Shown one piece after another: positions 1 to 7,441 of a stretch of 64,000 bases of DNA. Position 1 is the stretch's first letter, and each line of letters starts with the position of its first letter. The stretch is from positions 1-64,000 of the forward strand of contig CAJTWN010000004.1 of NCBI GenBank assembly GCA_910580105.1, written 5' to 3'. This DNA comes from an uncultured Clostridia bacterium (lineage in GTDB: Bacteria > Bacillota > Clostridia > Monoglobales > Monoglobaceae). The position numbers and the translations under genes are program-made. The notes beneath the pieces are model-generated. The model was not told the origin of the DNA. It did not search any database and saw only the letters and a program-made list of their open reading frames with translations.

Positions 1-55
1 GTGGTATATCTTTTTATCGCACGAGAGCGGCAATCGGTGAAGCGTAAGGCTTCCT
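1..55 (+). repeat. 5S-proximal structured repeat, copy 1 (cut by window edge)
   Basis: This is the truncated first copy of a repeat seen again at 458-505, 628-700 and 725-799. It carries the shared hairpin with the loop around tatctttt, then gagagcggcaatcggtg, then the small hairpin GAAGC-gtaag-GCTTC. It ends directly at the 5' end of the 5S rRNA gene. Its left end is outside the window. Confidence 0.75.
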
Positions 56-171
56 TCGGTGGTTATAGCGAGAAGGTCACACCTGTTCCCATACCGAACA
101 CAGTAGTTAAGCTTCTTTGCGCTGACAATACTGGGCGGGCGACTGCCTGGGAACTTAAGTCACTGCCGGAA
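55..171 (+). rRNA. rrf: 5S ribosomal RNA
   Basis: The stretch contains the conserved 5S core (GGTTATAGCGAGAAGGTCAC, then CCCATACCGAACACAGTAGT, then GGGCGACTGCCTGGGAA). The 5' end TTCGGTGGT pairs with the 3' end ACTGCCGGAA to form helix I, giving about 117 nt, the usual size. No 23S rRNA sequence is present in the 54 bases upstream, so the 5S is either detached from, or separated by a repeat from, the rest of an rRNA operon. Ends are set by eye from helix I and could be off by a few bases. Confidence 0.95.
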
Positions 172-173
172 TT

Positions 174-207
174 TTCCCTCCTACTTTTGTGGGAGGGCTT
201 TTTTTTA
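174..207 (+). terminator. Rho-independent terminator of the 5S gene
   Basis: CCCTCC-tacttttgt-GGGAGGG forms a stem followed by an uninterrupted run of eight T. It starts three bases after the 5S 3' end. Confidence 0.9.
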
Positions 208-457
208 TTTCTACAGTTATTCCACAATTTTTCTGTGGTTATTCTATTATTAGATTTTCTTTTCTATGATGGGCATACAGCTGCCTTTTTTTCATCTTTC
301 CTCTTGGGACGCTTGCAGTTTATATCAGTTCTATGGGATTCCAATCCTTGACACTGCTTTGTATGACTTTTGTCCTTTAAAGCTTCTTTCCGAATGTTTC
401 TTCCCTTTCTTTTCTCCTTCTTTTATTTTACTAAACGTATAGGTGACAAAAAGTAAC
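208..457. other. AT-rich gene-free stretch
   Basis: Between the 5S terminator and the second repeat copy the sequence is T-rich, with no ribosome binding site in front of any open frame and no RNA gene that I recognise. Confidence 0.6.
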
Positions 458-505
458 TATGCGGCTTGGCGAATGTGATATATCTTTTTATCACACGAGA
501 GCGGC
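458..505 (+). repeat. 5S-proximal structured repeat, copy 2 (partial)
   Basis: It begins with tatgcggcttggcgaa and has the conserved hairpin GTGATA-tatctttt-TATCAC and the cacgagagcggc segment. It then diverges from the other copies, losing the caatcggtgaagcgtaaggc tail, so this copy is 3'-truncated or recombined. Confidence 0.7.
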
Positions 506-627
506 GCGTCGAAGCATGGTCAAAGATGTTCAGCTTTCCTGAAGGAAAGCCTCACTTAGAGACCAGCTTCTCCTTTTCCCACAAAAGCAAAGCTTTTGCG
601 GGAACCCTTAAAAAGAAAGCATACGCC

Positions 628-700
628 ATGCGGCTCGGCGAATGTGATATATCTTTTTATCGCACGAGAGCGGCAATCGGTGAAGCGTAAGGCTTCCTGT
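628..700 (+). repeat. 5S-proximal structured repeat, copy 3
   Basis: Full-length copy: atgcggctcggcgaa, then the tatctttttatc hairpin, then gagagcggcaatcggtg and the GAAGC-gtaag-GCTTC mini-hairpin. The right end TTCCTGT pairs with ACAGGAA at 713-719, just before copy 4. Confidence 0.75.
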
Positions 701-707
701 AGAGGTT

Positions 708-805
708 ATATGACAGGAAGTAAGTATGCGGCTCGGCAATCTGTGGTATATCTTTTTATCACACAAGAGCGGCAATCGGTGAAGCGTAAGGCTTCCTGTC
801 ATATG
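708..805 (+). repeat. 5S-proximal structured repeat, copy 4, with 13-bp terminal inverted repeats
   Basis: The repeat core (725-799) is bracketed by ATATGACAGGAAG at 708-720 and its exact reverse complement CTTCCTGTCATAT at 793-805. The inner hairpin here is TGTGGTA/TATCACA with a G-U pair where copy 2 has A-U, so pairing is kept on the plus-strand RNA. The layout fits a small mobile element or a structured RNA. Confidence 0.7.
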
Positions 806-977
806 GGCTGTATATTTAGAAGAAAAAAGTCGGGTTTGCAATAGTCAATTATTTCGAAATTTTCAAAAGTAAGCTATTGGTCTAGTGAGTTACAATATTT
901 TCGGGTTCTGTATATTTTGACACTAATTTAAGCGGCTTTTTTGTATGGAATATGGGGCTGTTTTAGACGATATTGGC

Positions 978-1006
978 TTGACAATATGGTGTATTTATGA
1001 TATATT
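978..1006 (+). promoter_or_regulatory. SigA-type promoter for the GLUG/dockerin gene
   Basis: TTGACA at 978-983 and TATATT at 1001-1006 are separated by 17 bases, about 40 bp upstream of the start codon at 1043. The rest of 806-977 is AT-rich with no gene visible. Confidence 0.7.
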
Positions 1007-1042
1007 TACCAATAGATTTATAACTGTTTGGAGGATGAGTAT

Positions 1043-3349
1043 ATGAAAAAGATGAGAGAAAAACTAATCTGTCTGGGGACGGCTGCCGCAATGCTTAGTG
1101 TGCCGTGCTTTGCTTATGCTGATGAGTTGAACGCGCAAGAGATTATTGACCAGGCAGCTGTAATGGAAGTAAGTGGTGAAGAAGAAAATTCCGTTGTGCT
1201 TGCAGGAACGGAAGACGTTGCGATTACAGAAATAGCAACAGTGGAAGATTTGCAGCAATTTGCACAGGCGGTGAATGCGGGAACCGATTATAAGGGTTTG
1301 ACCGTTACATTGAATGCTTCGCTGGATTTGACCGGTGTAGAATGGGCACCGATTGGAACGGCTGCTGCACCATTCCGTGGAACATTTGATGGTCAGGAAA
1401 ATACAATTTCAAATGTGGATATTCATGGGACTGGTGATAATACCGGATTTTTTGGTATGATTAACGGTGCAACTGTGAAGAATGTAATGCTCAATACTGT
1501 TACCATAAGTGGAAGCAAAAATAATACAGGTGCTTTGGTTGGCCAAATGAGTGGTTCAACAATAACTGATTGTACGGTTGAAAATGTAACCTTTTCTACT
1601 GGACGTTATAATACCAGTGGGATTTTAGTAGGTGCAAACTTTACAGGAAAAATTATGAATTGTTCCGTTTCAAACTCCTCTTTGGAAGGTTACCAGTATG
1701 TGGGTGGAATTGCCGGATCGGGATATTCCCTTATTACAGGTTGTACGGTTGATAATGTAACAGTATCTGCGTCTTATTGGAAATGTGGCGGTATTCTTGG
1801 TCAGTGGAATGAAGACAGCGCAACAATGGAAAACAACCATGTAAGCAATTCAAATATTATTGGTACGGATAATTTGGGTGGAATTGTTGGTTTTGCAAAT
1901 TATGGTAATAAGAAATTAATTAATTGTACGGTTACAAACACGGTGATTGGTGATTCTACGCAGAGTACTGTTGAACAGTCGGGCGGTCTGATTGGTTCAC
2001 TCTCTCCATCGGCCAATAATACAATAAGTATCAAAGATTGTACGGTACAGAATTTGTCAATTGTTGCAAAAGATAGTATAAATGAAGCAGCAGCAGTTGT
2101 TGGTGGTGTGTATTGGAGATCTGCGAATACAACCAACGTAGATGTTTCTGTGGAGAATACAGAAATTGCGGATATGAAGGTGGAAGCAGAGGAATTAACC
2201 AATGTGGGTGTTCTTTTTGGTCAGACACAAAAAGCGTCTAATTATCAAATGTCAGATGTGACCGTTAGCAAGAGTCCGGAAGTAATTGACATTGTTGGTA
2301 GTGTAAATGAAGAAACAAAGGTGAATGTCGCAAGTGGTACCTTTGATAAAGATATTGGTAAATATACAGAAGAAGGAAAGACAACGCAAAAAGATGAAAA
2401 TGGAAACTATGTCGTTGTTGAAGTTGATGCAAACATGGTTTTGGTTCAGGATGAAACAGATGGTCAACAGTATAATATTGTCATCAAGGGAACAAATGGT
2501 AATAAAATTGTGGACTTTAAAGCAGTTGAATTTTCTTTGAACAATACCTGTACCGAAGGAGCTGTTACTTATGCAGTGGAAGCGGCTGAAGGTTTGGGTT
2601 TTGCAGAGCAGAATGGAAAGTATATTATATATCTTGATGCACAGACGGCAGCGACCGGACTGGTAGATAATGGTGAAGGTATTGTAGTTGGCAGCGTACG
2701 GTTTGATGGTTATGGTAAAGGTAGCTTGGTTGTGGAAGACGGCGCTTCGGCTGAACTTGAAATTGAGAATAGTATTGCACAAACAGTTTCTTTGAAGAAA
2801 GCATTTCTGGAGTATGATTTCCAGGAAGTACAGGGTGAATTAAAGGTTACAATAGCCTTTAACAATCCGATTACTGCTAAGAATAAACCGGCTTACAACA
2901 AAATGAAAGTAGTTATCACAGGTGTTGATGGTTATGAAGAAGTGCATGAAATTGGTGATACGTCTAGCTGGAGACCCACCTATACAGCGGATAAAGCAGA
3001 AATTACCACATCGCTTCCAATCAATACCCGGTATACGGTTACGGTAAGCGGTGACGGTTATCGGACAGCGAAGAAATCCATTTTGCTTCATGAAGAGGGA
3101 GCAGAGGTTGCATTCTGGAATAATGTGAAGGATGTTGCTGTAGATGGAGAGACGAAAAACTTCTTGGCAGGCGAGATTGTAAATGATGGAAAGATAAATA
3201 TTTATGACCTTTCGGCTGTTGTCTCTTATTTTGGAGAAACTGGAATAACTGTTGAAGAACATCCGGAATATATTAAATACGATTTGAATCGTGACGGTAA
3301 AATTGATTCAAAAGATGTTGCAATGGTTTTGGTTTCCTGGAACGAATAA
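1043..3349 (+). CDS. Secreted GLUG-repeat protein with C-terminal dockerin
   Basis: 768 residues. The ATG at 1043 follows TTTGGAGG at a good distance; an upstream TTG at 1028 would overlap that site. Residues 1-26 form a signal peptide ending AYA. Residues about 70-420 hold repeated GLUG-like units (for example TGFFGMINGATVKNV and TGALVGQMSGSTITDC), typical of a beta-helix that sits on the cell surface. Residues about 450-620 form a region that could be a cohesin- or CBM-like beta-sandwich. Residues about 620-705 form an Ig-like module ending GYRTAKKS. Residues 708-768 are a type I dockerin with two calcium loops, the second DLNRDGKIDSKD. The last 150 residues closely match the protein at 39041-41650. 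Inferred role: a surface or secreted protein docked to a cohesin. Its ligand is unknown. Confidence 0.85.
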   Translation: MKKMREKLICLGTAAAMLSVPCFAYADELNAQEIIDQAAVMEVSGEEENSVVLAGTEDVAITEIATVEDLQQFAQAVNAGTDYKGLTVTLNASLDLTGVEWAPIGTAAAPFRGTFDGQENTISNVDIHGTGDNTGFFGMINGATVKNVMLNTVTISGSKNNTGALVGQMSGSTITDCTVENVTFSTGRYNTSGILVGANFTGKIMNCSVSNSSLEGYQYVGGIAGSGYSLITGCTVDNVTVSASYWKCGGILGQWNEDSATMENNHVSNSNIIGTDNLGGIVGFANYGNKKLINCTVTNTVIGDSTQSTVEQSGGLIGSLSPSANNTISIKDCTVQNLSIVAKDSINEAAAVVGGVYWRSANTTNVDVSVENTEIADMKVEAEELTNVGVLFGQTQKASNYQMSDVTVSKSPEVIDIVGSVNEETKVNVASGTFDKDIGKYTEEGKTTQKDENGNYVVVEVDANMVLVQDETDGQQYNIVIKGTNGNKIVDFKAVEFSLNNTCTEGAVTYAVEAAEGLGFAEQNGKYIIYLDAQTAATGLVDNGEGIVVGSVRFDGYGKGSLVVEDGASAELEIENSIAQTVSLKKAFLEYDFQEVQGELKVTIAFNNPITAKNKPAYNKMKVVITGVDGYEEVHEIGDTSSWRPTYTADKAEITTSLPINTRYTVTVSGDGYRTAKKSILLHEEGAEVAFWNNVKDVAVDGETKNFLAGEIVNDGKINIYDLSAVVSYFGETGITVEEHPEYIKYDLNRDGKIDSKDVAMVLVSWNE

Positions 3350-3394
3350 GTCAGGTATTTGACTTGTTTTAAAGATGGAAAAGCAATTTTACAC

Positions 3395-3430
3395 AAAAAA
3401 GCAATCCTCATTCAGAGGATTGCTTTTTTA
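3395..3430 (+). terminator. Terminator after the GLUG/dockerin gene
   Basis: GCAATCCT-cattcag-AGGATTGC is followed by seven T and preceded by six A, so it may act in both directions. A second GC-rich hairpin (CCGTGCGC...GCGCACGG) lies at about 3531-3557, with no clear T tract. Confidence 0.85.
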
Positions 3431-3642
3431 TGCTTAGAAGGGGAGGAATCTGGCAGAGAATTATCAAAAGGATTTTTCCCAAGGAAGATAAAGCTATTAA
3501 AATTTAATACAGTTCAATTTTACTAACCGTGCGCAAGCTCCTGCGGCGCACGGGGGGGGCGTGTCATGTCGGGCTGATCAAGCCACATAAATATTTGCAT
3601 ATAAAATTTTTGAATGTATGTGGGGTGGATCAGGATTCATTT

Positions 3643-4320
3643 TTATTCCCAATAAGAACCGAATTCTTGTGCCCAGTACCGGCCTTCTTTGTTATAACCG
3701 ACACCCATGTATTTAAAGGTAGGATTTAAAATATTTTGACGATGGCTTTCAGATGCAATCCAGCCTTCCATCACAGCTTCTGGTGTTGGATACCCAACGG
3801 CAATATTTTCGCCAGCTGACATATAGATAATACCATAATCATTCATTCGCTGAAAGGGGGTTTTTCCTTCCGGTGTATTATGGTCAAAATAGCCGCGTGC
3901 TTGCATGTCATCACAGTGCATCTGGGCAACAGCGGCAAAATCTTCATCCCAGATAAGAGGCGGGAGCCCGTTTTCTGCCCGGTAAGTATTGGTCAGAGAC
4001 AGCACCTGCATTTTAAAGTCGTTTTGATTATAGTTGACATGCCGTCCGATATTACCGGATAATAAAACTGTTTGCTCATCCTGGTTCCAGGCAACATCAA
4101 GCCCAAGTGCTTCAGAAACTGCCCGGACAGGGAGATAGGTTCTGCCCTCCCAGATGAAAGGTTCATCCGTTAGCTGCAGTGAAACATCGTTAAATTTGAC
4201 TTTTATATCATCATACCATACATGAATATTCAACCAACCATTTGCTGCAAAAACGCCGACTCCTGCCAAAAGCAGAGAGAAAAGAACACCGCAGACAAAA
4301 CCCTGGAGTCTTTTTTTCAT
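3643..4320 (-). CDS. Secreted CAP-domain protein with copper amine oxidase-like N-terminal domain
   Basis: 225 residues. I chose the ATG at 4320 because AGAGGTGAA lies just upstream and the next residues, MKKRLQGF followed by a hydrophobic run to about residue 25, form a signal peptide or anchor; the longer frame to 4443 has no ribosome site. Residues about 35-92 match the stalk domain called Cu_amine_oxidN1 (GRTYLPVRAVSEALG). Residues about 105-222 are a CAP/SCP domain of the YkwD type (LTNTYRAENGLPPLIWDEDF, HCDDMQARGYFDHNTPEG, GENIAVGYPTPEAVMEGWI). Such proteins are extracytoplasmic, and their substrate is usually unknown. It lies downstream of the leu genes but after their terminator, so it is probably a separate unit. 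Confidence 0.88.
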   Translation of the reverse strand: MKKRLQGFVCGVLFSLLLAGVGVFAANGWLNIHVWYDDIKVKFNDVSLQLTDEPFIWEGRTYLPVRAVSEALGLDVAWNQDEQTVLLSGNIGRHVNYNQNDFKMQVLSLTNTYRAENGLPPLIWDEDFAAVAQMHCDDMQARGYFDHNTPEGKTPFQRMNDYGIIYMSAGENIAVGYPTPEAVMEGWIASESHRQNILNPTFKYMGVGYNKEGRYWAQEFGSYWE

Positions 4321-4417
4321 ATTCTTCACCTCTAAAAAAATTCTATTTATATCATAGCATTTTCTTCCTTGTCCTGTCAATATCTTAACTTCAATTAACA
4401 TCAAAGGTAATGGTGAA

Positions 4418-4459
4418 TAAAAAAAGAACTGCGGAGAGAACACATACTCTCCGCAGTTT
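4418..4459 (-). terminator. Terminator of the ilv-leu cluster
   Basis: Read on the minus strand, ACTGCGGAGAG and its complement close a 9-base loop and are followed by tctttttttatt. It lies 14 bases beyond the leuB stop. Confidence 0.85.
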
Positions 4460-4472
4460 TATATAGATTTAT

Positions 4473-5555
4473 TTACTTTGTAAGATAGGAAACAATTTTG
4501 TCGCCCATCTCTTTTGTGCCCAGTAATTTTCCGCCTTCGTCCATAATATCTCCGGTGCGGAAACCATCATCAAGAACCTTTGCAACAGCAGATTCGATAC
4601 ATTTGGCTTCATCCAGCAGGTTAAAGCTATCGCGAAGCATCATTGCGCAGGATAGAATGGTTGCAATTGGGTTGGCCTTGTTTTGTCCGGCAATATCGGG
4701 CGCACTGCCATGGATTGGCTCATACATTCCTCGAGTTGTTTCACCCAACGAAGAGGAGGGGAGCATACCAATAGAGCCGGTGGTCATACTCGCTTCATCC
4801 GAGAGAATATCACCAAACATATTTTCTGTTACGATGACATCAAATTGCCCGGGATTGCGAACCAACTGCATTGCACAGTTGTCAACCAGCATATCCTCAA
4901 ATTCAACATCCGGGTATTCCTGTGCAAGTTTGTGCATGGTTTCCCGCCATAGTCTGGAGGTTTCAATAACATTCGCTTTGTCAACGCTGGTGACCTTTTT
5001 GCGGTCTCTTTTGCGTGCCATTTCAAAAGCAACACGACCGATGCGTTCAACTTCTTTTACGTTGTATTTCAATTCGTCAAAGGCTTCTTCGCCCATTTCT
5101 CCAGCATCCCGGCGGCCGCGTTCTCCAAAATACAGGCCGCCAATTAATTCACGGACAATAACCAGATCAAGACCTTCTTTTGAAATTTCCGGCTTCAGCG
5201 GACAGGCATCTGCCAAAGCGTCATAAAGCTTTGCAGGACGGACATTGGCAAAAAGACCAAGTTCACTGCGCAGTCCCAAAAGTGCTCGTTCCGGACGGAG
5301 ATGTCCGGGCAGCGTATCCCATTTGGGGCCGCCGACCGCACCCAAAAGCACAGAATCGGATTCTTTGGCAATTTTTACACTCTCTGCCGGGAGTGGTTCT
5401 CCGGTGGCATCAATTGCACAGCCGCCGGCCAAAATATCTGTATAGGTAAACGTATGTCCATACATTTCCCCAATTTTATTTAATACTTTTTCGCCTTCTT
5501 CAACTATTTCCGGGCCAATTCCATCGCCCTTTACAACTGCAAGGTTGATATTCAT
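4473..5555 (-). CDS. leuB: 3-isopropylmalate dehydrogenase
   Basis: 360 residues, the normal length. The enzyme oxidatively decarboxylates 3-isopropylmalate (leucine pathway) or, after citramalate synthase, 3-methylmalate-type intermediates on the way to 2-oxobutyrate. Family signatures are visible: NVRPAKL at 104-110, VRELIGGLYFGERG at about 134-147, the catalytic Lys in VDKANV near 193, the metal-binding Asp cluster FGDILSDEASM near 247, and the NAD-binding EPIHGSAPDIAG near 280. The start ATG is preceded by GGAGG. It is the last gene of the cluster, 21 bp after leuD. Isocitrate dehydrogenase is the nearest relative, but the RELIGGLYFG motif favours LeuB. Confidence 0.96.
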   Translation of the reverse strand: MNINLAVVKGDGIGPEIVEEGEKVLNKIGEMYGHTFTYTDILAGGCAIDATGEPLPAESVKIAKESDSVLLGAVGGPKWDTLPGHLRPERALLGLRSELGLFANVRPAKLYDALADACPLKPEISKEGLDLVIVRELIGGLYFGERGRRDAGEMGEEAFDELKYNVKEVERIGRVAFEMARKRDRKKVTSVDKANVIETSRLWRETMHKLAQEYPDVEFEDMLVDNCAMQLVRNPGQFDVIVTENMFGDILSDEASMTTGSIGMLPSSSLGETTRGMYEPIHGSAPDIAGQNKANPIATILSCAMMLRDSFNLLDEAKCIESAVAKVLDDGFRTGDIMDEGGKLLGTKEMGDKIVSYLTK

Positions 5556-5576
5556 AATATAATTTCCTCCTTCAGA

Positions 5577-6059
5577 TTAACCCTTTATCGAATTCAAAAG
5601 TCCATTTTTATTAATAATCTCTTTGATAAATTCAGGGAATGGTTCAGCCTGATAGGTTTCACCTTTGGTTAAATTGGTGATGATACCGGAGTCGAAATCG
5701 ACTTCTACTTTATCGCCGGCTGTTATTTTTTCAGAGGCTTCCCGGCATTCCATAATTGGAAGACCAATGTTAATGGCATTGCGATAGAAAATGCGTGCAA
5801 AGGTTGCCGCAATAACACAGGAAATACCGGAAGCTTTGATAGCAATGGGTGCATGTTCACGGGAGGAACCGCAGCCAAAGTTGTTGTGGGCAACCATTAT
5901 ATCACCTGATTTGACATTGTTGACAAAATCGGCGTCAATATCTTCCATACAATGGGCCGCAAGTTCTGCGGGAACAGAAGAATTCAGATACCGGGCAGGG
6001 ATGATAACATCGGTATCCACATTATCCATATATTTATGTACTGTACCTTTTGCTTTCAT
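5577..6059 (-). CDS. leuD: 3-isopropylmalate dehydratase, small subunit
   Basis: 160 residues, the short form typical of Firmicutes and archaea. It is the swivel domain that partners the LeuC subunit to isomerise 2- and 3-isopropylmalate, or citramalate to 3-methylmalate. The active-site loop NFGCGSSREHAP is at 60-71, and the N-terminal YMDNVDTDVIIPARYL is characteristic. It follows leuC by 15 bp and has AAAGGAG before the ATG. The short-form LeuC/LeuD pair commonly accepts citramalate, which fits the cimA gene upstream. Confidence 0.96.
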   Translation of the reverse strand: MKAKGTVHKYMDNVDTDVIIPARYLNSSVPAELAAHCMEDIDADFVNNVKSGDIMVAHNNFGCGSSREHAPIAIKASGISCVIAATFARIFYRNAINIGLPIMECREASEKITAGDKVEVDFDSGIITNLTKGETYQAEPFPEFIKEIINKNGLLNSIKG

Positions 6060-6074
6060 AATAATAACTCCTTT

Positions 6075-7334
6075 CTATATCTCTTCCGGAGAGCAGATAT
6101 AGCCTTTGATGGCTGAAGCTGCTGCAACGGCAGGGCTGGCAAGATAAACTTCGGATTCCGGATGACCCATGCGTCCGACAAAGTTTCTGTTTGTGGTTGC
6201 AATTGCACGCTCACCCTTTGCCAAAATTCCCATATGGCCGCCAAGACAGGGACCGCATGTTGGTGTGGAAATAACACAGCCGGCATCCATGAAGATGTCA
6301 AATAAACCTTCATTCATGGCTTGACGATAAATTTTTTGTGTTGCGGGAATAATCAGGGTGCGGACATGTTTTGCCACCTTTTTGCCCTTCATGACCTCTG
6401 CGGCTTTTTGCAGGTCTTCCAACCGGCCATTGGTGCAGGAGCCGATAACACATTGGTCAATTTTTACTTCTCCGACTTCATCAATTGTCCGTGTATTCTC
6501 TGGCAGATGCGGAAAAGCAACGGTCATTTTAATTTGACTGAGGTCGATATCAAATACCTGTTCGTATTCTGCATCTTCATCCGCGGTATAGACGGTGAAC
6601 GGACGGTCAACCTTGTCTTTTAAATAATCAAGTGTAATGTCATCGACTTCAAAAATACCATTCTTTCCGCCGGCTTCGATGGCCATGTTTGCCATAGAAA
6701 GACGGTCATCCATCGAAAGGTATTTCAGGCCGTCGCCGGTAAATTCCATGGATTTATAAAGAGCGCCGTCCACGCCGATCATTCCGATGATGTGCAGGAT
6801 AATATCTTTACCGGAAATCCATTTTCCGGGTTTTCCAGTAAGATTGAATTTCAGTGCGGAAGGAACTTTGAACCAGGCTTCGCCGGAAGCCATTCCGGCC
6901 GCCATATCCGTACTGCCGACACCGGTAGAAAATGCCCCGACGGCGCCGTAGGTGCAGGTGTGGGAGTCAGCGCCGATGATGGCTTCGCCCGGAGCGACAA
7001 GTCCTTTTTCGGGAAGAAGGGCATGTTCAACACCCATTGTTCCAACGTCATAGAAATTGGTAATTTCTTTGTCATTTGCAAAATCACGGCAGAACTTGCA
7101 GTGTTCAGCTGATTTAATGTCTTTGTTAGGGGTAAAATGGTCAAGAACAATTGAAATTTTATCCTTATCAAAAACATTTTTAAAGCCGTTGGTATTAAAT
7201 TCTTTGATGGCTACCGGTGTGGTGACATCGTTTCCCAATACCATATCAAGTTTTGCCCGAATCAGCTGACCGGCCTTTACACTGTCAAGGCCGGCGTGTG
7301 CGGCAAGAATTTTTTGTGTCATGGTCATTCCCAT
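6075..7334 (-). CDS. leuC: 3-isopropylmalate dehydratase, large subunit
   Basis: 419 residues, the short LeuC class rather than the about 465-residue proteobacterial class. It binds a 4Fe-4S cluster through cysteines in IGSCTNG near 300 and TCGPCLGG near 362. HTCTYGAVGAFSTGVGSTDMA near 125-145 is the other family signature. It starts MGMTMTQKIL with AAAGGAGG upstream. The aconitase at 25769 begins with nearly the same peptide, MGMTLAQKIL, which helps fix that start. It is encoded between cimA and leuD. Confidence 0.96.
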   Translation of the reverse strand: MGMTMTQKILAAHAGLDSVKAGQLIRAKLDMVLGNDVTTPVAIKEFNTNGFKNVFDKDKISIVLDHFTPNKDIKSAEHCKFCRDFANDKEITNFYDVGTMGVEHALLPEKGLVAPGEAIIGADSHTCTYGAVGAFSTGVGSTDMAAGMASGEAWFKVPSALKFNLTGKPGKWISGKDIILHIIGMIGVDGALYKSMEFTGDGLKYLSMDDRLSMANMAIEAGGKNGIFEVDDITLDYLKDKVDRPFTVYTADEDAEYEQVFDIDLSQIKMTVAFPHLPENTRTIDEVGEVKIDQCVIGSCTNGRLEDLQKAAEVMKGKKVAKHVRTLIIPATQKIYRQAMNEGLFDIFMDAGCVISTPTCGPCLGGHMGILAKGERAIATTNRNFVGRMGHPESEVYLASPAVAAASAIKGYICSPEEI

Positions 7335-7441
7335 ATTGTTTACCTCCTTTGGGGTTATACCGGGAAAAATCCCCGGCGGTTTATTATCGTTCAGAAAGTT
7401 TGGTTTTATTGAAAACGGATACCGACTTCGGTCAGATTATT

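Noticed and set aside
1..805. CRISPR-like array near the 5S gene
   Set aside because: The copies are unevenly spaced (more than 400, then about 170 and 100 bases), have no constant-length spacers, and no cas genes are present.
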